This document shows, in pieces, positions 9,122 to 17,637 of a stretch of 64,000 nucleotides of DNA; the stretch's first letter is position 1; each line of letters starts with the position of its first letter. The notes under the pieces are model-generated. The model had not been told where the DNA came from. It did no database searches and saw only the letters and a program-made list of their open reading frames with translations. A program made the position numbers and the translations under genes. The stretch spans positions 27,493 through 91,492 of the forward strand of contig JAWKXQ010000011.1 of assembly GCA_041396905.1 (NCBI GenBank). The letters run 5' to 3'. This DNA comes from JACXVD01 sp020446665. Lineage in GTDB: Bacteria; Pseudomonadota; Alphaproteobacteria; Sphingomonadales; Sphingomonadaceae.

Positions 9122-9348
9122 CTGCCCCGGCTTACCAGCCAGATCCTGATCGCGCCTGCCAGCCCAGGCGGAGTCTCGGCGCGAATGCGCTCGGAATCGA
9201 TGCGGGCAACCAGCGCATTGACCGGGATGGCTTCGGCCTGAGCTGCATCGCGCAGCATATCCCAGAATAGTGGTTCGAGGCTGATCGAGGTCTTGTGCCC
9301 GGCGATTTCGACCGAGCGTTTGACCGGGGGATGATAGGGCGTGCTCAC
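9118..9348 (-). CDS. small ribbon-helix-helix domain protein
   Basis: 76 aa. Residues 8-60 (KRSVEIAGHKTSISLEP onward) match the RHH_4 type of ribbon-helix-helix domain, in which the strand contacts DNA and the helices dimerise. Likely a small transcription factor or a non-DNA-binding relative. It converges with murA (4-bp overlap) and lies downstream of the PilZ gene on the same strand with a 43-nt gap. Targets unknown. Confidence 0.75.
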   Translation of the reverse strand: MSTPYHPPVKRSVEIAGHKTSISLEPLFWDMLRDAAQAEAIPVNALVARIDSERIRAETPPGLAGAIRIWLVSRGS

Positions 9349-9391
9349 GCCGCAATGCTAGCCGTGCAGACCGGTTTGGGGAAGCGTCGCC

Positions 9392-10045
9392 TCAGGCAGC
9401 GCGCGTGGTCCAGTCCCGCATCCGGGCCTTGCCAGAAGCAGGATGGAAGGGCTGGATATCGCGGACACTGCGCGCAAATTCATCCAGCGGCATGACGCCC
9501 TGGAAATTGATCCCATGCTGCAGACCTCTGCGCCAGCTGACATGGCCGAACCGCAGCGGGAAACCTTCAATTGCGACCCGAACCAGCGAACGGACCGGCC
9601 ATTCCGTCTCTGCTTCCAGCCGCGCGCCGCTCGCCGACAGGTCGAGCAATGTAGCGTGGTGCAACTGGCCTGCCACCGCAGCCATCGCCGGACGTTCCAT
9701 CCGCAAGCGGATGGCGCGGTCAGCATAGGGGCTGAGCTCGGTGGTGAAAGCATCAACATCCACATGGCAGGCAAAACGATATCCCGCTTCTGCGCCCTGC
9801 GCCCAGTTGCGCTCGATGGGCCAGGTGGCGCCATTGCCCTGTTCAAGGATGATCCGCCGTTCGGGAACCACCTTGTGAAAGAAGCGCAGGCTCACATCCT
9901 CGGCGCTCACATCGCGGATAAGGCAGGGATATTCCCCGCTCTGGCAAACCACTTTGGCGACGCGCAACAAGTGGGAGGTGCGCCGGGTTTCTCCCTTTTC
10001 TGCGCGGGCACTGCCTCTTTTGGCGATCTTGTGCATGGTCTGCAT
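9392..10045 (-). CDS. PilZ domain protein (predicted c-di-GMP effector)
   Basis: 217 aa, cytoplasmic. Two PilZ-like halves: an N-terminal one with RRTSHLLRVAKV near residue 20, and a C-terminal one with DLSASGARLEAE at about residue 133, the usual D/NxSxxG element of c-di-GMP binding. Family members bind c-di-GMP and alter motility or polysaccharide output. A membrane GGDEF enzyme is encoded at 49107, so both maker and reader occur in this window, but no direct link is shown. An alternative start is ATG 10036. Confidence 0.75.
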   Translation of the reverse strand: MQTMHKIAKRGSARAEKGETRRTSHLLRVAKVVCQSGEYPCLIRDVSAEDVSLRFFHKVVPERRIILEQGNGATWPIERNWAQGAEAGYRFACHVDVDAFTTELSPYADRAIRLRMERPAMAAVAGQLHHATLLDLSASGARLEAETEWPVRSLVRVAIEGFPLRFGHVSWRRGLQHGINFQGVMPLDEFARSVRDIQPFHPASGKARMRDWTTRAA

Positions 10046-10216
10046 GTCCTTCGGCCGAAACTGTCAATCATGGATAAGCAATCCTAACCGGACAGGGTGA
10101 ACCAATGGTAAAAGCAGGCGGAGAACCGGACCGGCGGTGATGTCCGGCATCCAGCTGCCAGAGCAACGAAAAATTTGGGGTGGCAAGCGCTTTGTCGCGA
10201 GCCTAGCCCGTCAGAC

Positions 10217-10531
10217 ATGGCTGTACCGGATTGTCCTGACGAAGTTGCAGAGCGCATCGCGCCTCTCTCGGAAAAGGAAAGGCAAGCGCTGCGCCTGATC
10301 CTTCGGGGGCACGACGCAAAATCAATGGCCGGAGAGCTTGGCCTGTCGGTCCACACAATCAATGAGCGCCTGCGGAATGCCCGGCGCAAGCTGTCAGTTA
10401 CGAGCAGCAAGGAAGCCGCCCGCCTGTTGCTGGAAGCCGAAGCAGCAGAGGGCGATTACCCTGATTTGATTGTAGCCAAGGAATTAGGGGAAGTCGCAGC
10501 TGCCAATACCATGCACATGCGTCGTCAGTAG
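10217..10531 (+). CDS. LuxR-type helix-turn-helix protein, probably the 5' half of a split HTH-DUF4019 gene
   Basis: 104 aa from ATG 10217. Residues 14-70 (LSEKERQALRLILRG, then SVHTINERLRNARRKL) are a LuxR/GerE-type HTH. The frame stops at TAG 10529-10531 and continues open in the same frame as the DUF4019 protein. In sphingomonads this HTH is commonly the N-terminal domain of one protein with a transmembrane helix and DUF4019 (family knowledge). So this is either a recent nonsense split or two co-translated proteins. The divergent PilZ gene shares the upstream region. Confidence 0.7.
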   Translation: MAVPDCPDEVAERIAPLSEKERQALRLILRGHDAKSMAGELGLSVHTINERLRNARRKLSVTSSKEAARLLLEAEAAEGDYPDLIVAKELGEVAAANTMHMRRQ

Positions 10532-10552
10532 TTGGCTGGGAAGGGCCCTGCC

Positions 10553-10990
10553 ATGATCGCCGGAGGATTGATTGCCATGACTATGCTGTTTGCGACATTG
10601 ATTGTTCTTGCCGGGGTTCCTTCGACTGCCCCCAATGATGGAAGGCTGGAGCTTCAGGCTGAGGAGATGCAGGTCGAGACTACCGCGCTGAAATGGCTGG
10701 AATTGCTCGACAGCGACGACTGGGCTGGCACCTATGCACTTACCTCTGCGAAGTTTCGCCGTGTGAATACGCAGGAAATTTGGGCAGAGGCCTCTGAAGC
10801 CGTACGCTCAGAGTTCGGAAAGACCGGGAAGCGTGAATTGCAGAGCAACCAAGCCCCGCCCACGCCGGAAGGTTACCGTGTGCTCGCTTTCCGCACCCAT
10901 TATTCCAATCGGGAAGAGACGGAGCTGGAAACGATCACGCTTGTTAAAGAAGGCAGTGACTGGAAAGTCGTCGGCATATTCATTGAATAG
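10553..10990 (+). CDS. DUF4019 membrane-anchored protein, probably the 3' half of the split gene
   Basis: 145 aa from ATG 10553. One hydrophobic segment (residues 1-22) would anchor it, leaving a DUF4019 domain outside the cytoplasm (ALKWLELLDSDDW, then a strand-rich part ending WKVVGIFIE). It is in the same frame as the HTH ORF, 21 nt after its stop, and no good ribosome site precedes the ATG. If TAG 10529 were sense the joined protein would be 257 aa. Function of DUF4019 is unknown. Confidence 0.65.
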   Translation: MIAGGLIAMTMLFATLIVLAGVPSTAPNDGRLELQAEEMQVETTALKWLELLDSDDWAGTYALTSAKFRRVNTQEIWAEASEAVRSEFGKTGKRELQSNQAPPTPEGYRVLAFRTHYSNREETELETITLVKEGSDWKVVGIFIE

Positions 10991-11003
10991 CCCGCCTGCG
11001 CCA

Positions 11004-11030
11004 CCGGGGCACGCACGCTGCGCGCCCCGG
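11004..11030. terminator. GC-rich hairpin between convergent genes
   Basis: CCGGGGC (11004-11010) pairs with GCCCCGG (11024-11030), extendable by outer CCCGC/GCGGG. There is no T-run; position between the DUF4019 stop and the phaB stop suggests it ends transcripts from both sides. Confidence 0.45.
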
Positions 11031-11038
11031 CACGCGGG

Positions 11039-11782
11039 TCAGTACATGTGCTGACCGCCATTGATGCTCATGGTCGAGCCGGTCACAAATCCTGCCTCTT
11101 CACTGCACAGGAAGCTCACGCCCCGGGCGATTTCCTCCGCATGGCCCAGCCGGCCCACGGGGATTTTGGCAATGATCTTCTCCAGCACCGGCTCGGGCAC
11201 GGCAGCGACCATGTCCGTGTCGATATAGCCCGGCGCAATCGCATTGCAGGTCACGCCAGCCTTGGCCCCTTCTTGTGCCAGCGCCTTGGTGAAACCATGG
11301 ATGCCAGATTTTGCCGCGGCGTAATTGACCTGGCCATATTGACCGGCCTGCCCGTTGATCGAGCCGATATTGACGATCCGGCCCCATTTGCGCTCCCGCA
11401 TGCCAGGGAAGCAAGCTTTTGCCATGTTGAAGCAACCGCCCAGATTGATGCGCATGACTTCGTTCCAGTCGTCAAAGCTCATCTTGTGGAGCACGCCATC
11501 ACGGGTGATACCGGCATTGTTGACCACCACGTCAATTGGCCCAACCTCTTCGGCAATCTTTTCGCACATGGCCAGCGTCGCTTCGTGGTCGCCAACATCG
11601 CATTTATAGGCGGCAATGCCGGTCTCAGCGGTGAAGGCCCTGGCCTTCTCTTCATTGCCGGCATAATTGGCAACGACCGTGAAGCCATCCGCCTTGAGCG
11701 CTTCGCAAATGGCGCGCCCGATACCGCGCGTGCCTCCGGTTACTACAGCTACACGTCCCATGATCTTCTCCGATTGGCTCAC
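11039..11782 (-). CDS. phaB: acetoacetyl-CoA reductase (short-chain dehydrogenase)
   Basis: 247 aa. Reduces acetoacetyl-CoA to 3-hydroxybutyryl-CoA with NADPH, the second step of polyhydroxybutyrate synthesis. Rossmann TGGTRGIG at about residue 16, NNAGITRD, and the Ser-Tyr-Lys triad in NIGSINGQAGQYGQVNYAAAK are seen; overall similarity is closer to PhaB than to FabG. phaA and phaC are not in the window. ATG 11761 is a possible later start. Confidence 0.9.
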   Translation of the reverse strand: MSQSEKIMGRVAVVTGGTRGIGRAICEALKADGFTVVANYAGNEEKARAFTAETGIAAYKCDVGDHEATLAMCEKIAEEVGPIDVVVNNAGITRDGVLHKMSFDDWNEVMRINLGGCFNMAKACFPGMRERKWGRIVNIGSINGQAGQYGQVNYAAAKSGIHGFTKALAQEGAKAGVTCNAIAPGYIDTDMVAAVPEPVLEKIIAKIPVGRLGHAEEIARGVSFLCSEEAGFVTGSTMSINGGQHMY

Positions 11783-11821
11783 TACCGGTCAGTGTTACGA
11801 CGGGAAACTGACAGTGCAAAG

Positions 11822-11842
11822 AAAAACCCCGCCGCAGCGGGG
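11822..11842 (-). terminator. rho-independent terminator of the exported unknown at 11890
   Basis: Read on the minus strand, CCCCGC and GCGGGG form a 6-bp stem (11827-11842) with a 4-nt loop, followed by TTTTT. It lies 47 nt past the stop of the leftward gene. Confidence 0.75.
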
Positions 11843-11889
11843 TCTGAATTCGATTTCATGCAAGCTGATGGCCGGGATCATATTTTCCG

Positions 11890-12645
11890 TCAGAAACGGA
11901 ACTGCGTCCCCACATAAACAGCCTGATTGTCCTGCACCGAATCGGTCAGCGGAGCGATCCGGTCGCGATCCTGTGAAAGGCGGACACCGGCTGTCACATT
12001 GAGGTTGCGGGTCAGGCGATAGGCGCCGCCGAGATCAACCGACTGTTCGCCCAGCGATTCCAGAGTGCGCGGAGCGCGGCCTTCCTTGCCATCCTGTTCC
12101 AGCGCGAGGCGCGGCTGGAAGCGCGATGGCTTGACCGGGCCAACGCCGCGAGCCGGTTCGAAATCGGCGAGATCCGGCATATCAATCTGCTTGACCCCGC
12201 GCGGCAGGGCCTCTGGCTTGGCGAAGCTCTGATAACCGCGGGCAATGCCAAGATTATAACGGGTTGTTGCAATCGCCACGTCGCTGCGGCCCGGCTCGCC
12301 CGCAACACTGTCAATCGCAGCGCGGACGGAGATGGCCCGGGCCGTCTGATCATCCACGCGAACCGCCACAGTCATGGTGCGATCCTGCGTTGTCGCGGTG
12401 CCTGCCGGAGTGAAACGCACCAGCTTGCCCCGTGCATTGACGGCTTCAGCTACGCGCTGTGCCAGCTGCGGATCGACCGTTGCAGGGGTAAAGGGGGTGA
12501 TTTCATCGATCCCGAAGACTCCACCAGCGCCATCAACTCCGCCAAGGGCGAGCACGGCACTGGGGGCAACCAGTGCAAGCGTAGCAGCCGCAAGCAGCAT
12601 GGGCGCTGAAAACGCCTTCCCTGCTGATTTGCGAAGCTTGCTCAT
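11890..12645 (-). CDS. exported protein of unknown function, outer-membrane-like C-terminus
   Basis: 251 aa. Residues 1-34 form a signal peptide (positive start, hydrophobic core, cleavage near VLALG). No family recognised with certainty. The last ~50 residues (DLGGAYRLTRNLNVTAGVR, then ending VGTQFRF) alternate polar and hydrophobic and end in Phe, as in outer-membrane strands, so a partial barrel or barrel-associated domain is possible. An FNR-like site lies 94 nt upstream and a terminator follows. Confidence 0.7.
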   Translation of the reverse strand: MSKLRKSAGKAFSAPMLLAAATLALVAPSAVLALGGVDGAGGVFGIDEITPFTPATVDPQLAQRVAEAVNARGKLVRFTPAGTATTQDRTMTVAVRVDDQTARAISVRAAIDSVAGEPGRSDVAIATTRYNLGIARGYQSFAKPEALPRGVKQIDMPDLADFEPARGVGPVKPSRFQPRLALEQDGKEGRAPRTLESLGEQSVDLGGAYRLTRNLNVTAGVRLSQDRDRIAPLTDSVQDNQAVYVGTQFRF

Positions 12646-12738
12646 ATGCCTGCCCTGTTATCCTCTGCTCGGGTCTGTGCCCTTCAAAGCACCTGCCCGC
12701 TGAACATATCCTGACTCACGACGACTCGCATGTCACCT

Positions 12739-12752
12739 GTGATTTATATCAA
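12739..12752. promoter_or_regulatory. FNR/FixK-like box
   Basis: GTGATTTATATCAA fits TTGAT-N4-ATCAA at 9 of 10 defined bases. It sits 94 nt before the leftward exported protein (12645) and 244 nt before the rightward lipoprotein (12996). The remainder of 12646-12995 contains no gene I can support. Confidence 0.4.
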
Positions 12753-12995
12753 GTGATAAGATCATGATGGCGCTATGGCCAGATTTTTCCGATAGTTGCG
12801 CTAATCTCTATTTCTGTGTTGCACAGTATCCACAGGCGAAACTGGATGCGGTTCGGGGTTTGCGGGCCAATTCAGGGCGGGTTAAGCGGATTCCATGCCA
12901 ATCGCTTTCCCGACTGAAACCGGTCGGCAAGCCTTGCCGCTCGCGCCATGGCGGCTATAGAGGCCATGACATACAGGACAGGAATATTTCCAGAA

Positions 12996-13457
12996 ATGAC
13001 CGCATTTGCCAGCTTTGATCGCTTCCCCCGCAATGCCGCCCGCGCCGTGGTGCTGACAGCGGCCCTTGCCAGCCTTGCAGCCTGCGGCGGGCGTGAGCGC
13101 CCGACAGCGGACCTTGCGGCAGCGCAGGTTACCACGATCGGGGTCAATTCCTATCTCTGGCGCGCGGCGCTGGAAACGGTCAGCTTTGCGCCGCTGTTGC
13201 AGGCAGACAGTGCTGGCGGTGTGATCGTGACAGACTGGTACGCCAACCCCGGCAATCCGGGTGAGCGGGTGAAGCTCACCGTCTCCATCCTCGACCAGGA
13301 TTTGCGCGCCGATGCGCTGCGCGTCGCCGCCAGCCGCCAGGTTGCGCAGGGCAGTGGCTGGGTCGATGCGCCGGTACAGGCTGCCACCGTGCAGAAGCTG
13401 GAAGATATCATCCTGACCAAGGCGCGCGAACTGCGCCGCAAGGCTGTAACCGGCTGA
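12996..13457 (+). CDS. DUF3576 family lipoprotein
   Basis: 153 aa from ATG 12996. Signal peptide with basic start and lipobox SLAAC, Cys at 30. The rest (VNSYLWRAALETVSF, TDWYANPGNPGERVKLTV, RADALRV) matches DUF3576, a conserved alphaproteobacterial lipoprotein of unknown job. ATGs at 12948 and 12966 are alternatives but would push the signal sequence inward. It lies 19 nt ahead of leuS, in the same run as the lptE lipoprotein gene, consistent with an envelope role. Confidence 0.82.
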   Translation: MTAFASFDRFPRNAARAVVLTAALASLAACGGRERPTADLAAAQVTTIGVNSYLWRAALETVSFAPLLQADSAGGVIVTDWYANPGNPGERVKLTVSILDQDLRADALRVAASRQVAQGSGWVDAPVQAATVQKLEDIILTKARELRRKAVTG

Positions 13458-13476
13458 GCCAGCGGTCGGGGGCATT

Positions 13477-15996
13477 ATGAACGAGACACGTTTCGATCCG
13501 TCGCAAGCCGACGGCCGCTGGCAGCATGCCTGGGAAGAGGCAGGCTGCTTTGCGGCTGACAGCAATAGCGACAAGCCGAAGAGCTATGTGCTGGAGATGT
13601 TCCCCTATCCATCGGGGCGCATCCATATCGGCCATGTCCGCAACTATACGATGGGCGATGTGCTGGCCCGCTACAAGAAGATGCGCGGGCATGAAGTCCT
13701 GCACCCGATGGGGTGGGACGCTTTCGGCATGCCAGCAGAAAATGCCGCAATGGAAAAGGGTGTCCATCCCGGCGGCTGGACGCGTGACAATATCGCCAAC
13801 ATGAAAGCGCAGCTGAAGCGGATCGGCTTTGCGCTGGACTGGACCCGCGAATTCGCGACCTGCGACCCGGAATATTATGGCCAGGAACAGGCGCTGTTCC
13901 TCAAGCTTTATGAAGCGGGCCTCGTCTATCGCAAGGAAAGCGAAGTCAATTGGGATCCGGTCGATATGACCGTGCTTGCCAATGAGCAGGTGATTGACGG
14001 CAAGGGCTGGCGCAGCGGCGCAGAAGTGGAAAAGCGCAAGCTGAGCCAGTGGTTCCTCAAGATCACGCAATTTGCCGAGGATCTGCTCGACGGGCTGGGT
14101 ACGCTCGACAACTGGCCGGACAAGGTGCGGCTGATGCAGGAAAACTGGATCGGCAAGTCGCGCGGGCTCGAATTCAGCTTTGACCTGTCAAACGGGGACA
14201 AGCTGCCGGTTTATACAACCCGGCCCGACACGATCTTCGGCGCGAGCTTTGTTGCTGTGGCGGCCGATCACCCTGTGGCGCAGGGCGTCGCGACGGGGAA
14301 TGCCGAAGCGCAAGCATTTATTGACTTGTGCAAGAAAGGCGGCACCACCGCTGCCGAGCTGGAAACGGCTGAGAAGCTGGGCTTTGACACCGGCATTACC
14401 GCGAAACACCCCTTTGCCCGGGCCGATCTGCCGGTCTTCATCGCCAATTTCGTGCTGATGGATTATGGCACCGGCGCGATCATGGCGGTGCCGGGCCATG
14501 ACCAGCGCGACTTCGATTTTGCGACCAAATATGGCCTGCCCATCCCGCGCGTCGTCGCCGCCAGCATCGAGGAGGCTGACAAGCCTTTCGCCGGTGAAGC
14601 CGAGGCCGGTGAAGGCGTGCTGGTGAATTCCGGCTTTCTCGACGGCATGAGCGTAGAGGAAGCCAAGCGCGAGATCATCAGCCGGATCGAGCAGATGGGT
14701 GCGGGTACGGGCAAGACCGTTTGGCGCCTGCGTGACTGGGGCGTCAGCCGCCAGCGTTATTGGGGCACGCCGATCCCCTTCATTCATTGCGCGGAATGCG
14801 GTGTTGTGCCCGTGCCGGCAGAGCAATTGCCGGTGACTTTGCCCGAGGATGTGGATTTCAAGACTCCGGGCAACCCGCTCCTGCGCCATCCGACATGGAA
14901 GCATGTGGATTGCCCCAAATGCGGCGGCAAGGCTGAGCGGGAAACCGACACGCTCGATACGTTCGTCGATTCCAGCTGGTATTTCCTGCGTTTTGCCAGC
15001 CAGCCGGCGGACAAGCCGTTTGACCGGGACGAAGTCGAGAAATGGCTGCCGGTCGAGCAATATATTGGCGGGATCGAGCATGCGATCCTGCATCTGCTCT
15101 ATGCCCGTTTCTGGACCCGCGCCTTGCAGCATTGCGGGCTGCTGGGTTTTGCCGAGCCGTTTGCCAGCCTGTTCACCCAGGGCATGGTCACGCATGAGAC
15201 CTATTTCCGCAAGGATGGCGCGCGCGAAACCTATTTCAGCCCCGGCGAAGTGGAACGCCGCAGCGATAGCGCGGTGCTGGTGGATGATGGACAGCCGGTC
15301 CAGATCGGCAAGGTCATCAAGATGTCCAAGTCGAAGAAGAATGTCGTCGACCCGGACGAGATCATCGCCAAATACGGGGCCGATGCCGTCCGTTGGTTCA
15401 TGCTCAGCGACAGCCCGCCTGAACGCGACCTGCCCTGGTCCGAAGCCGGGATCGAAGGCTGCTGGCGTTTCGTTCAGCGCCTGTGGCGCCTGTTCGGGCA
15501 ATATGATGCGGCGGCGGAAGGTGACGACAAGGCACTGCTGCGCAAGACGCACCAGACCATCGCCGCAGTGGCAGAGGATATCGAAGCACTGTCTTTCAAC
15601 AAGGCCGTGGCGCGGCTCTACGAATTGACCGGCGCGGTCGAAAAGGCGCAGCCCTCTGCTACGCGGAGCGAGGCCATCCGCACGATCCTGCTGCTCGCCA
15701 GCCCGATGATGCCGCATCTGGCGGAAGAAGCATGGGCCAATGCCGGTGGCGAGGGACTGATCGCGCAAGCGGGCTGGCCCGCCGTCGATCCGGCGCTGCT
15801 GGTGGATGATGAAGTCACCATTGCGGTCCAGCATATGGGCAAATTGCGCGATACGCTCACGGCGCCCAAGGGCGCTTCGAAGGAAGATCTTGAAGCCCTT
15901 GCCTTGGCGAGTGAGAAGGTCCAGCGTTCGATTGATGGCGCGGCGATCCGCAAAGTGATCGTGGTGCCCGACAGGCTGGTGAATATCGTTACGTGA
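13477..15996 (+). CDS. leuS: leucyl-tRNA synthetase
   Basis: 839 aa, normal length. Class Ia synthetase charging tRNA-Leu. HIGH at residues 50-53 (SGRIHIGHVRN), the CP1 editing domain in the middle (TTRPDTIFGASF), zinc-type CxxC pairs near residues 434 and 486, and KMSKS at 615-619. The C-terminal anticodon-binding part is intact. Its stop overlaps lptE (GTGA). Confidence 0.98.
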   Translation: MNETRFDPSQADGRWQHAWEEAGCFAADSNSDKPKSYVLEMFPYPSGRIHIGHVRNYTMGDVLARYKKMRGHEVLHPMGWDAFGMPAENAAMEKGVHPGGWTRDNIANMKAQLKRIGFALDWTREFATCDPEYYGQEQALFLKLYEAGLVYRKESEVNWDPVDMTVLANEQVIDGKGWRSGAEVEKRKLSQWFLKITQFAEDLLDGLGTLDNWPDKVRLMQENWIGKSRGLEFSFDLSNGDKLPVYTTRPDTIFGASFVAVAADHPVAQGVATGNAEAQAFIDLCKKGGTTAAELETAEKLGFDTGITAKHPFARADLPVFIANFVLMDYGTGAIMAVPGHDQRDFDFATKYGLPIPRVVAASIEEADKPFAGEAEAGEGVLVNSGFLDGMSVEEAKREIISRIEQMGAGTGKTVWRLRDWGVSRQRYWGTPIPFIHCAECGVVPVPAEQLPVTLPEDVDFKTPGNPLLRHPTWKHVDCPKCGGKAERETDTLDTFVDSSWYFLRFASQPADKPFDRDEVEKWLPVEQYIGGIEHAILHLLYARFWTRALQHCGLLGFAEPFASLFTQGMVTHETYFRKDGARETYFSPGEVERRSDSAVLVDDGQPVQIGKVIKMSKSKKNVVDPDEIIAKYGADAVRWFMLSDSPPERDLPWSEAGIEGCWRFVQRLWRLFGQYDAAAEGDDKALLRKTHQTIAAVAEDIEALSFNKAVARLYELTGAVEKAQPSATRSEAIRTILLLASPMMPHLAEEAWANAGGEGLIAQAGWPAVDPALLVDDEVTIAVQHMGKLRDTLTAPKGASKEDLEALALASEKVQRSIDGAAIRKVIVVPDRLVNIVT

Positions 15997-16490
15997 AACG
16001 CACGCTGATCCTTGTCCCTGCCCTGATGGCGCTGTCCGGTTGCGGAATGCAGCCCATGTATGCTGGCGGCGGTAGCGGGGAAGTGGCGCGTGGCCTTGCG
16101 CAGGTGCAGGTCTCCCCCATTCCGGGCAAGGCGGGCTGGCTGATGCGCAATGCGCTGAATGACCGGCTCGGCGTCGCTGGCAGCGAAGGTGCGACAGCGC
16201 GCTATCGGCTGGATGTGCGACTGGATGATTCGCTACAGGGCCTTGGCCTGATCAATGACGATACGATCGGGCGCGAACGCCGGACATTGCGCGCACGCTA
16301 CCAGCTCGTCGATACGACCGATGGCTCTGTCCTGCTGGATGCGTCTGCGGGTTCCGATGCCGGGATTGACGTGGTCTCCAGCGAATATGCGACCATCGCG
16401 GCTGAGCAGACTGCGCTGGAGAACCTCACGCGCGAAGTCGCTGACCGGATCGTGACGCGGCTCTCGCTGGCGCTGCGCGAAAGCGAATGA
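15993..16490 (+). CDS. lptE: LPS-assembly lipoprotein LptE
   Basis: 165 aa, GTG start overlapping the leuS stop. Lipobox ALSGC with Cys17. LptE plugs the LptD barrel and helps place LPS in the outer leaflet. Sequence conservation in this family is low; identification rests on size, lipobox, the YRLDVRLDD region and the strongly conserved leuS-lptE-holA order. It overlaps holA by 4 bp. Confidence 0.88.
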   Translation: MKRTLILVPALMALSGCGMQPMYAGGGSGEVARGLAQVQVSPIPGKAGWLMRNALNDRLGVAGSEGATARYRLDVRLDDSLQGLGLINDDTIGRERRTLRARYQLVDTTDGSVLLDASAGSDAGIDVVSSEYATIAAEQTALENLTREVADRIVTRLSLALRESE

Positions 16491-17518
16491 AGGCGACCCA
16501 GCGCGATTTTGCCGCGGCTGCCCAGCGAGCGGCGCAACAATGCAGTGTGTTCTTCTTTTGCGGACCGGACGAAGCCGGGGCAAGCGCCGCCGCTGCACGG
16601 ATAATCGAATTGCTGCCAGAACCGGGGGAACGCGTCGAAATGTCCGGCGCGGATTTGCGGAAGGATCCGGTGCTGTTGGGGGATGAAGCGCGCTCCGGCT
16701 CCTTGTTTGGCAATACACGTCACATTTATGTCCGCGCCAATGGCGATGAAGCACATGATGCGGTGCATAACCTGCTGGAAGGCCAAGGCGATGCCTGCCC
16801 GGTTCTGGTTATCGCAACTTCTGCCACAGACAAGTCACGCACAGCGAAATTGCTTGAGAAGCGTGACGATTCGCTGGTGGCGATGTTCTATCCGCCCGAT
16901 TTGCGATCTGCCACGGCAACGGTGCGCAATATGGCTGATGCAGCGGGGGTTCGCCTGAATGGCGATCTGGCCGAGCGGATCGCCCGCGGCGCCGGGCTGG
17001 ATGTGCGACTGGCTCAATCCGAAGTCGAAAAGCTGGCCTTGTTCCTTGATGCGTCGCCTCAATCGCCGCAACCGGCCAGCGCCGAAGCGCTTGAATTGAT
17101 TGGCGCGCGGACCGAAGAAGATGGTTTCATGCCATTGGTCAATGCGGTCCTGTCCGGTCAGTCGGGAAAATTGCCGGCCGAGCTCAGGCGGATGCACGAA
17201 ATGTCCCTGAACCCGGTCGGGCTATTGCTTGCGATAGAGCGCCGCGTGGCGCAACTGGCACAGATTGCGGCGCGGCTTGACCCCGGAGGGCGGATATCGG
17301 ACGTGATCGAATCGGAGAAGAAAGCGCGGCGCATTTTTTGGAAGGACGAGCGGGACATAACAGCGCAATTAGGCTTGTGGCGGGGGCGGAAGCTCGACCG
17401 GTTGCTTGCACGGCTCGTCGCACTGCATCGGGCGCTCCTGGCTAATAACCAGTCAGCAGAAACTCTTCTATCGCAAGAGCTTACGGAGATTTGCCGCTTT
17501 GCAAATGTGCGTCGGTGA
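16487..17518 (+). CDS. holA: DNA polymerase III delta subunit
   Basis: 343 aa. Delta is the clamp-loader subunit that opens the beta clamp. The domain order of HolA is visible: N-terminal ATPase-like fold (VFFFCGPDEAGASAAA), middle helical domain with DVRLAQSEVEKLALF, and the C-terminal collar (HEMSLNPVGLLLAIERR). ATGA overlap with lptE; last gene of the leuS unit. Confidence 0.94.
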   Translation: MKATQRDFAAAAQRAAQQCSVFFFCGPDEAGASAAAARIIELLPEPGERVEMSGADLRKDPVLLGDEARSGSLFGNTRHIYVRANGDEAHDAVHNLLEGQGDACPVLVIATSATDKSRTAKLLEKRDDSLVAMFYPPDLRSATATVRNMADAAGVRLNGDLAERIARGAGLDVRLAQSEVEKLALFLDASPQSPQPASAEALELIGARTEEDGFMPLVNAVLSGQSGKLPAELRRMHEMSLNPVGLLLAIERRVAQLAQIAARLDPGGRISDVIESEKKARRIFWKDERDITAQLGLWRGRKLDRLLARLVALHRALLANNQSAETLLSQELTEICRFANVRR

Positions 17519-17566
17519 TTTGCCCCATCGCAGGACAGCGCTACATCCAAAGTCTGCTCTGGCTTG

Positions 17567-17605
17567 AAAATTACGGGTTTTTCCGGTCTTGTGCATCGCA
17601 CAAGA
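17567..17605. promoter_or_regulatory. EPS-locus motif plus 8-bp inverted repeat before the sugar transferase
   Basis: AAAATTACGGGTTTTTCCGG (17567-17586) recurs at 19555 with 17 of 20 bases. Directly after it TCTTGTGC (17587-17594) and GCACAAGA (17598-17605) form a perfect repeat, 32 nt before the start of the first EPS gene. Probable operator or activator site. Confidence 0.45.
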
Positions 17606-17637
17606 GCAATTGGAGCGACTAAACCGAACTCCTTGAA

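Noticed and set aside
12826..12834. DnaA-box-like GTATCCACA
   Set aside because: Single site, one mismatch, no AT-rich unwinding region or origin-type neighbours.
14188..15834. 548-codon open frame opposite leuS
   Set aside because: Antisense shadow of a certain gene.
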